Translations under genes and position numbers: made by a program
Source: Streptomyces sp. IMTB 2501
Lineage (GTDB): Bacteria > Actinomycetota > Actinomycetes > Streptomycetales > Streptomycetaceae
NCBI RefSeq assembly: GCF_001953885.1
Contig: NZ_MQUS01000028.1
Span: forward strand, 42,140 to 106,139
DNA: 64,000 nucleotides
Direction: 5' to 3'
Notes under the pieces: model-generated
Told to the model about the DNA's origin: nothing
Databases searched by the model: none
What the model saw: only the letters and a program-made list of their open reading frames with translations
Part shown: positions 58,714 through 64,000 of the stretch, piece after piece
How positions within the stretch are numbered: the first letter of the stretch is position 1
Layout: the number at the start of each line of letters is the position of its first letter

Positions 58714-60278
58714 CTCTCACGGCCGGAACAGCGCGGGGTCCTCGGACCGAGGGGGAGACACCGCCACGGGAGGTCGCCCCGCCCGGGGGCAGCCCCGGAC
58801 CGCGGAGACGAGGGTATTCGCGGACGGCCGGACCGGGTCCGGGGCTGCGCCCGGCGCGACGGGGCATGGCCGCGCGGGCCGCTCTGCGCCGCCGCTACCG
58901 GGCCACCGTGCCCGCGCGGCTGCGCCTTCTGCGCGCGGCCACGCTCCTGCTCACCGCCTCCGTGGCCGCGCTGCTGCTCGTGGCGGGGCTCGCGCTGAAC
59001 GGGACCTGGGACCGGGTGAGCGGCCGGGACGCACCGCGCACGATCAGTGCCGCCGACCTCGACCTCGCCCTCAACGACATGGACGCCCAGGCCGCCAACA
59101 TCCTGTTGTCGAACGGCGATGCGGGAAAGGGCCGGCTGCAGACGCCGTACACCAAAGCCGTCGGCTTCTACGGCGACGCCCGCCGCGCGATAGGCCACGA
59201 CCTGCGCACCCTCGCCGTCGCCGCGCAGGGCAGCCCGGCCGACGAGAAGACCGTGGAGTCGCTGACCGACGACTTCGCCGAGTACCAGGAGTTGATCGGC
59301 CGGGCCCTGGAGAACGACGGCCACCAGGGTGGCAAACCGGCCGCCCTGGCCGACTACCGCAGCGCAACGGACCTCCTGCGCACCCAACTCCTGCCCGCCG
59401 CGAGCACGTTGGTCTCCTCGAACGACACGGCCTTCGAGGCGGAGTACACCTCAACCCGATCCACCCTCTCCGCACAGCTCGCCGCACTCCTCGTACTCGG
59501 CGTCCTGCTGCTGGCCGTACTCGGCCTCCTGCAGTGGTACCTGGCCCGCCGCTTCCACCGCATCCTCAACCCCGGCGTACTGGCGGCCACGCTCTCCACC
59601 CTGCTCGCGGTGATCCTCGGCACCCAATTGCTGTCCGCCTCGGCCACCCACCTGCGCGTGGCCCGCCACGACGCCTTCGACTCCGTCGTCGCCCTCTCCC
59701 GCGCCCGCGCCATCGCCTACGACGCCAACGCGGACGAGAGCCGCTATCTCCTCGACCCTGAGCGCCGCGCACCGTACGAGGAATCGTTCCTGGCCAAGTC
59801 CCAGCAGCTGTACGGCCTCAAGGGCGCGACCCTGTCGACGTACAACGCGGAACTGTCCACGACGTGGCACGCATACCAGGCCGACCACCACGACCTGCGC
59901 TTCACCGGCGAGTTCCGCCGCGAGCTGGACAACATCACCTTCCCCGGCGAGCGGGCCGCGGCCGAGAAGACGGTCGAGTCGTACGCCGTCTACCAGCAGG
60001 ACGACCGCAAGATCCGCGCCCTGCTGGCCGCCGGCAAGGAACGCGAGGCGGCCGAGTTCTGCATGGGCTGGGAACCGGGCACGTCCAACGCCCACTTCGA
60101 GGCTTGGATGGCCGCACTGGACAAGGTGACCGGCATCAACCAGTCCCACTACGCGTCCAACGTGTCGGCGGGCCGAGCGACGGTGAACGACTTGCTGCCG
60201 TGGGCGGGCGGTGCCCTGCTGGCGGCGATGGCCCTGACGGTTTTGGGAGTGCGCCCGAGGCTGGCGGAGTTCCGGTGA
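58710..60278 (+). CDS. Membrane protein with two four-helix-bundle sensor-like domains
   Basis: 522-residue protein. After an Arg/Pro-rich cytoplasmic N-terminus, a helix (LLTASVAALLLVAGLAL) leads to an outer helical domain (LALNDMDAQAANILLSNGDA, LTDDFAEYQELIGRALENDG); two helices (ALLVLGVLLLAVLGLLQWYL, LAATLSTLLAVILGTQLL) are followed by a second outer helical domain (HDAFDSVVALSRARAIAYDA) and a last helix. This repeats the layout of chemoreceptor-type 4HB sensors but has no signalling domain. The GTG follows TTGGAGGG and is coupled to a 25-codon ORF. Function unknown; its place beside kdp genes suggests an envelope or ion-stress role. Confidence 0.7.
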   Translation: MTLTAGTARGPRTEGETPPREVAPPGGSPGPRRRGYSRTAGPGPGLRPARRGMAARAALRRRYRATVPARLRLLRAATLLLTASVAALLLVAGLALNGTWDRVSGRDAPRTISAADLDLALNDMDAQAANILLSNGDAGKGRLQTPYTKAVGFYGDARRAIGHDLRTLAVAAQGSPADEKTVESLTDDFAEYQELIGRALENDGHQGGKPAALADYRSATDLLRTQLLPAASTLVSSNDTAFEAEYTSTRSTLSAQLAALLVLGVLLLAVLGLLQWYLARRFHRILNPGVLAATLSTLLAVILGTQLLSASATHLRVARHDAFDSVVALSRARAIAYDANADESRYLLDPERRAPYEESFLAKSQQLYGLKGATLSTYNAELSTTWHAYQADHHDLRFTGEFRRELDNITFPGERAAAEKTVESYAVYQQDDRKIRALLAAGKEREAAEFCMGWEPGTSNAHFEAWMAALDKVTGINQSHYASNVSAGRATVNDLLPWAGGALLAAMALTVLGVRPRLAEFR

Positions 60279-60314
60279 GGTAAAGCGCCTCAAAAGGGCG
60301 CGGGGCTGTTGCGG

Positions 60315-60333
60315 TGTGCGGCTCCGCCGCACA
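60315..60333. terminator. Bidirectional hairpin between convergent genes
   Basis: tgtgcggc (60315-60322) and gccgcaca (60326-60333) form a perfect 8-bp stem with a three-base loop, inside a common streptomycete intergenic repeat (ggcgcggggctgttgcg). Confidence 0.65.
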
Positions 60334-60374
60334 GGCGCGATCAACCGCAGCACACCCGTACTGAAGAACCGGCC

Positions 60375-61949
60375 TCACGCGTCGGACAGCCGGGCCTCCT
60401 CCAGGTCCAGTGCCCGCTGCAGTCGCCGTCGCGTCGTGTCGCTGATCGCGTGGGCGTCGTAGAGGCGCTGCAGCTCACTCGTCTCGACGGTTATCAGATC
60501 GCGGCGGAGCTGGCGGTAGACGCGGTCGGCGGACTCCCTGCCCGCGCCGTCGGTGCCGTTCTCGGCGAGGCGGTCGCGGGCGTCGTCGAGGCGGGCGGTC
60601 AGGCCCCGGCGGAGCCGGTCCAGGACGACGTCGGGGACGACCTCCAGTTCCGCCAGTTCCTCCAGGCGGGCGAGGCCGGCGTGGGCGAGGTGGGAGCGGG
60701 CCTCGGCCTCCTCGCGGGCGGTGTGCGCGGGCTCCAGGGCGATGCCGGAGGCGCGGACGACGGGGGCGAGGGTGAAGCCCTGGACGACCAGGGTGACCAC
60801 TACGACCGATGTGGTCAGGACCAGGACCAGAGGGCGGTCGGTGAGGGGGCTGCCGTTCTTCGCGACCTCCGGGATGGACAGCGCGGCGGCCAGCGGCATC
60901 ACACCACGCGTGCCCGCCCAGGTCAGTACCATCGGGATGCGCCAGTTCAGCCTGCCGATGCCGCCCTTGCGCTGGACCACCGCCGACAGGGGGGCCAGCC
61001 AGAGCAGTCGCACGGCGACGAGGGTGGCGGCGACGGCCAGGGCGTACAGGGGCCAGAAATGGTCGCCGTCCGCCAGAGCCCGTACCTCCCCGGGGAGTGC
61101 CAGGCCTATCAGGCTGAAGACCACGCTCTCCAGGAGGAAGACGACCGTGCCGTACACCGCGTGCAGTTGGAGTCTTATGCGGGCGTTGGTGAGGCGGTCG
61201 CCCCGGCCGCCCAGGACGACCCCTGCGACCACGCACGAGGTCACGCCTGAGGTGTGTGCGGCCTCCGCCAGGAGGTAGGCGGCGTAGGGGGTGACCAGGG
61301 CGATCACCGTTTCCAGGACGGGGTCCTCGGTGCGGCGGCGGATCAGGGTGATCACCGCTGCCACGGCCGTCCCGATCACCGTGCCGCCGCCCGCGAGCAC
61401 GAAGAACTCGCCGCTCGCCGCTCCCCAGTTCGCGGCGGCCGAGGCGATGGCGATGCCCGCCGCCACCTTGACCAGGACCAGGGAGGTCGCGTCGTTGAAC
61501 AGGCTCTCGGCCTGGACCAGGACCTGGACCCGTGGGGGCAGGGCGAGGCGGCGGCCGAGTGCGGTCACGGCTACGGGGTCGGTGCTGGCCAGTACCGCGC
61601 CCAGGACGAACGCCATCTGCCAGGACAGGGGGGTGACCGCGGCGGCCACCGCGGCGACCGCGGCCGCGGAGGCGAGGACCAGCCCTATGGCGAGGATCCC
61701 GACCGGTTTCCACACGGCGCGCAGCTCCCGCCAGGGCATGTCCTCGGCGCTCGCGTACAGCAGGGGCGGGAGGACGACCAGGCCGATGATCTGGGGGCTG
61801 ATCTGGATCTGCGGGGTGCCCGGCAGCAGGGCCACGGCGAGACCGGCGACCACGAGCAGGGAGGGGGCGGGGATGCGCCAGCGGCGCGCGAAGGTGGCGA
61901 CCACCGTGGCGAGGACCACGAGGGCGAGAACCGTACCGACGCTGCGCAT
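60375..61949 (-). CDS. CPA1 family Na+(K+)/H+ antiporter
   Basis: 524-residue cation/proton antiporter with about 12 helices and a ~120-residue charged cytoplasmic tail. CPA1 motifs are VLPPLLYASAEDMPW, LGAVLASTDPVAVTALGR (ion-binding DP), ESLFNDATSLVLVKV (conserved ND) and WAGTRGVMPLAAALSIP. ATG 61949 follows AGGGGGA. Divergent from kdpD across a region with GTCAAG repeats, so potassium- or osmotic-responsive expression is plausible. Ion choice is not certain. Confidence 0.92.
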   Translation of the reverse strand: MRSVGTVLALVVLATVVATFARRWRIPAPSLLVVAGLAVALLPGTPQIQISPQIIGLVVLPPLLYASAEDMPWRELRAVWKPVGILAIGLVLASAAAVAAVAAAVTPLSWQMAFVLGAVLASTDPVAVTALGRRLALPPRVQVLVQAESLFNDATSLVLVKVAAGIAIASAAANWGAASGEFFVLAGGGTVIGTAVAAVITLIRRRTEDPVLETVIALVTPYAAYLLAEAAHTSGVTSCVVAGVVLGGRGDRLTNARIRLQLHAVYGTVVFLLESVVFSLIGLALPGEVRALADGDHFWPLYALAVAATLVAVRLLWLAPLSAVVQRKGGIGRLNWRIPMVLTWAGTRGVMPLAAALSIPEVAKNGSPLTDRPLVLVLTTSVVVVTLVVQGFTLAPVVRASGIALEPAHTAREEAEARSHLAHAGLARLEELAELEVVPDVVLDRLRRGLTARLDDARDRLAENGTDGAGRESADRVYRQLRRDLITVETSELQRLYDAHAISDTTRRRLQRALDLEEARLSDA

Positions 61950-62044
61950 GCCGTCCCCCTGGGGCTACCACGGGGAGCCACCACGGCTTCCCGGCCGACC
62001 AGACTTCCCGGCACACCTGTCCTCACCCTATCGGCCCAGGTCAC

Positions 62045-62061
62045 GTCAAGACAGTGTCAAG
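62045..62061. promoter_or_regulatory. GTCAAG direct repeat upstream of kdpD
   Basis: GTCAAG at 62045-62050 and again at 62056-62061, 11 bases apart, between the antiporter and kdpD; same pattern as at 58576. Confidence 0.5.
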
Positions 62062-62145
62062 GTCCCCAGGACCGACGCCAAGGAACCGCTAACAAGTGCG
62101 CCGCCCGCTGTGCGAATCGGCTTCCTTGAAAGGAGAAACCCTGCT

Positions 62146-64000
62146 GTGAAGGGGAGTTGGACAGGTGAGCGGAGCGCGTCGGCGGCGATGAGTGACGTAC
62201 GGTCCGGACGACTGAAGGTCTACCTGGGTGCGGCCCCGGGGGTCGGCAAGACCTACCGGATGCTCGACGAGGGGAGGCGCCGTGCCGCCCGCGGGGCGGA
62301 CGTGGTGGTGGGGTTCGCGGAGTGCCACGGCCGCCCGCACACGGAGGCGATGCTCGACGGCCTGGAGTCCGTCAGCCGCGCGTCCTGCTCGTACCGCGGC
62401 GGTGCCTTCGAGGAGATGGACCTGGCCGCGGTCCTGGCCCGCCGGCCGCAGGTGGCGATCGTCGACGAGATCGCGCACAGCAACGTGCCCGGCGGCGGCC
62501 GCAACGCCAAGCGCTGGCAGGACATCGAGGCCCTGCTCGACGCAGGTATCGACGTGATCACCGCGCTGAACATCCAGCACCTGGAGTCTCTCAACGACGT
62601 CGTCGAGAAGATCACGGGGGTGCCGCAGCACGAGACCGTGCCCGACGAGGTGGTACGCCGGGCCTGGCAGATCGAGCTGGTCGACATGCCCCCCGAGGGG
62701 CTGCGCCGGCGCATGGCGCACGGGAACATCTACGCCCCCGAGAAGATCGACGCCGCCCTCGCCAACTACTTCCGGCCGGGCAATCTTCAGGCCCTGCGCC
62801 AGCTGGCGCTGCTGTGGACGGCCGACCGGGTCGACGAGGCCCTGCAGCAGTACCGCTCCGAGCACGGCATTGGCCGGGTGTGGGAGACCCGGGAGCGGGT
62901 CGTCGTGGCCCTGACCGGCGGACCGGAGGGCGACACGCTGGTACGCCGGGCCGCCCGCATCGCCGACCGGTCCGCCGGTGGCGATCTGCTCGCCGTGCAC
63001 GTGGCCCGCAGCGACGGCCTCGCCGCCGGCGTCTCGCACGCCTCGCTGGCCCGGCAGCGCCGGCTCGTGGAGGACCTCGGCGGCAGCTACCACTCGGTCG
63101 TCGGCGACGACGTGGCCACCGCCCTGGTGGAGTTCGCGCGCGCCGAGAACGCCACCCAGCTGGTGCTGGGGACCAGCCGGCGGGGGCGGCTGGCGCGGTT
63201 CTTGACCGGGCCCGGCACCGGCGAGACGGTCACCGAGCTGTCCGGCGACATCGACGTGCACCGGGTCACCCATGAGCGGGCCGGCCTGGGCACCCTGCTG
63301 CCGTCCCGTCGCCGTACCCTGTCGACGGCCCGGCTGATCGCCGGACCGGTGGCCGGACTGGTGCTGCCCGTGCTGCTCACCGCCGTCCTCGCCCAGCTGC
63401 GCGGCACGCTGAACCTGACCAGCGAGGCCCTGCTGTTCCTGCTGGCCGTGGTGGGCGTGGCCTGCATAGGCGGGGTCGCCTCCGCGGTGATCGCGTCGGT
63501 GACGGCGTCCCTGCTGCTCAACTACTGGTTCATCCCGCCCATCGGCGCGTTCACGCTGAACGATCCCAACGCCCTGGTGGGGCTGACGGTGTTCGCGGTC
63601 GTCGCGGCCACCGTCGCCGCGGTCGTCGACCGCTCGCTACGGCTGTCACGCCGCTCCGCGCGGGCCACGGCCGAGGCGGAGACCATGTCGTCCCTGGCCG
63701 GCAGCATCGTGCGCGGCGAGGCGACCATCCCCGCGCTGCTGCAGCGCACCCGCGAGACCTTCGGCATGGAGTCGGCGGACCTGGTGGACGAACCGCCCGA
63801 CGCGACCGGGACCGATGCGGCCGGGTCTCACGTGGTCGGGTCTCATGTGGTGGGGGCCGATGCGGCTGGGTCCCATGTGGATGGGGCCCGTGCGGGTGGG
63901 TCTCGCGTGGTGGGGTCCGATGCGGCTGGGTCCGATGCGGGTGGGTCCCATGTGGGTGGGTCTGACGCGGTTGGGTCCCGTGCGGGTGGGGCTCATGTGG
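62146..64000 (+). CDS. kdpD: KdpD sensor kinase, N-terminal part, with repeat insertion
   Basis: Turgor/potassium-sensing histidine kinase that phosphorylates KdpE; the window ends before its kinase domain. GTG 62146 follows AAAGGAG; ATG 62188 is a weaker alternative. Seen in order: the KdpD N-terminal domain with Walker A GAAPGVGKT (28-36), VDEIAHSNVPGGGRNAKRWQ and LNIQHLESLNDVV, a USP-like domain (VVALTGGPEGDTLVRRAARI), and the four-helix DUF4118 sensor region (LIAGPVAGLVLPVLLTAVLA, LLNYWFIPPIGAFTLND). A GAF-like start (LLQRTRETFGMESADLVDE) is then interrupted from residue 555 by Gly-rich pentapeptide repeats to the window edge. Confidence 0.9.
   Translation, partial: MKGSWTGERSASAAMSDVRSGRLKVYLGAAPGVGKTYRMLDEGRRRAARGADVVVGFAECHGRPHTEAMLDGLESVSRASCSYRGGAFEEMDLAAVLARRPQVAIVDEIAHSNVPGGGRNAKRWQDIEALLDAGIDVITALNIQHLESLNDVVEKITGVPQHETVPDEVVRRAWQIELVDMPPEGLRRRMAHGNIYAPEKIDAALANYFRPGNLQALRQLALLWTADRVDEALQQYRSEHGIGRVWETRERVVVALTGGPEGDTLVRRAARIADRSAGGDLLAVHVARSDGLAAGVSHASLARQRRLVEDLGGSYHSVVGDDVATALVEFARAENATQLVLGTSRRGRLARFLTGPGTGETVTELSGDIDVHRVTHERAGLGTLLPSRRRTLSTARLIAGPVAGLVLPVLLTAVLAQLRGTLNLTSEALLFLLAVVGVACIGGVASAVIASVTASLLLNYWFIPPIGAFTLNDPNALVGLTVFAVVAATVAAVVDRSLRLSRRSARATAEAETMSSLAGSIVRGEATIPALLQRTRETFGMESADLVDEPPDATGTDAAGSHVVGSHVVGADAAGSHVDGARAGGSRVVGSDAAGSDAGGSHVGGSDAVGSRAGGAHV
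63808..64000 (+). repeat. 15-base minisatellite within kdpD
   Basis: Twelve complete 15-base units and 13 bases of a thirteenth, all in frame, encoding G-[STA]-[DHR]-[AV]-[AVGD] pentapeptides (GTDAA, GSHVV, GSHVV, GADAA, GSHVD, GARAG, GSRVV, GSDAA and so on). The array continues past the window edge, so its length is unknown. Confidence 0.95.

Noticed and set aside
63808..64000. CRISPR-like array at the window end
   Set aside because: Units are 15 bases, contiguous, without spacers and all in frame with KdpD.

Overview
The window is about 72% GC, coding-dense and almost entirely ordinary chromosomal DNA of a Streptomyces (or very close relative). This rests on strongly GC-biased third codon positions, frequent GTG/TTG starts, many TAnnnT boxes placed 6-7 bases before start codons (leaderless genes), and a gene order familiar from streptomycete cores: fba, DUF3151, kynurenine genes, purA, ybaB-recR-DUF5063, lysC-asd, nadE. 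No tRNA, rRNA, CRISPR array, prophage or intact insertion sequence was seen.

Layout. 1-5.8 kb: end of fba, an MFS exporter, DUF3151, then kynA-kynU and a probable kynurenine formamidase, together a tryptophan-to-anthranilate route. 5.9-12.9 kb: a membrane-anchored alpha/beta hydrolase and an acyltransferase, followed by two tandem paralogous NarL-type histidine kinase/response regulator pairs; an 18-base identical box lies upstream of both the hydrolase and the second kinase. 13-17.5 kb: a P450, an ABC exporter divergent from a MarR-like regulator with a palindrome between them, and a 268-base MITE-like element. 17.6-27.3 kb: an amino acid permease, a degenerate diacylglycerol-kinase-like protein, purA, a Tat-exported 5'-nucleotidase, small proteins, GntR regulator and class III aminotransferase. 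27.6-35.6 kb: membrane Ser/Thr kinase, SLATT protein, ybaB-recR-DUF5063, a sulfite-exporter-like permease, lysC-asd.

35.8-54 kb: ECF sigma factor with membrane partner, SURF1, methyltransferase, S9 peptidase, a TrkA-type channel-like protein, a COG0701/TIGR03943 permease pair, glutamine-dependent nadE, a DrrAB-type exporter and a large AfsR-like regulator. 54-64 kb: GNAT enzyme, a 25-residue homologue of ribosomal protein bL37 and an SDR lacking its catalytic lysine; then a cation-homeostasis region with an orphan kdpB (no kdpA or kdpC nearby), a sensor-like membrane protein preceded by a coupled 25-codon ORF, a CPA1 antiporter and the start of kdpD. GTCAA repeats spaced 11 bases occur in the control regions here. 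kdpD runs off the window inside a 15-base minisatellite encoding Gly-rich pentapeptides.

The least expected items are the twin two-component block with its shared box, the broken kdp locus with repeat-expanded KdpD, the overlooked bL37 gene, the MITE that supplies the stop codon of a regulator, and several very small genes.
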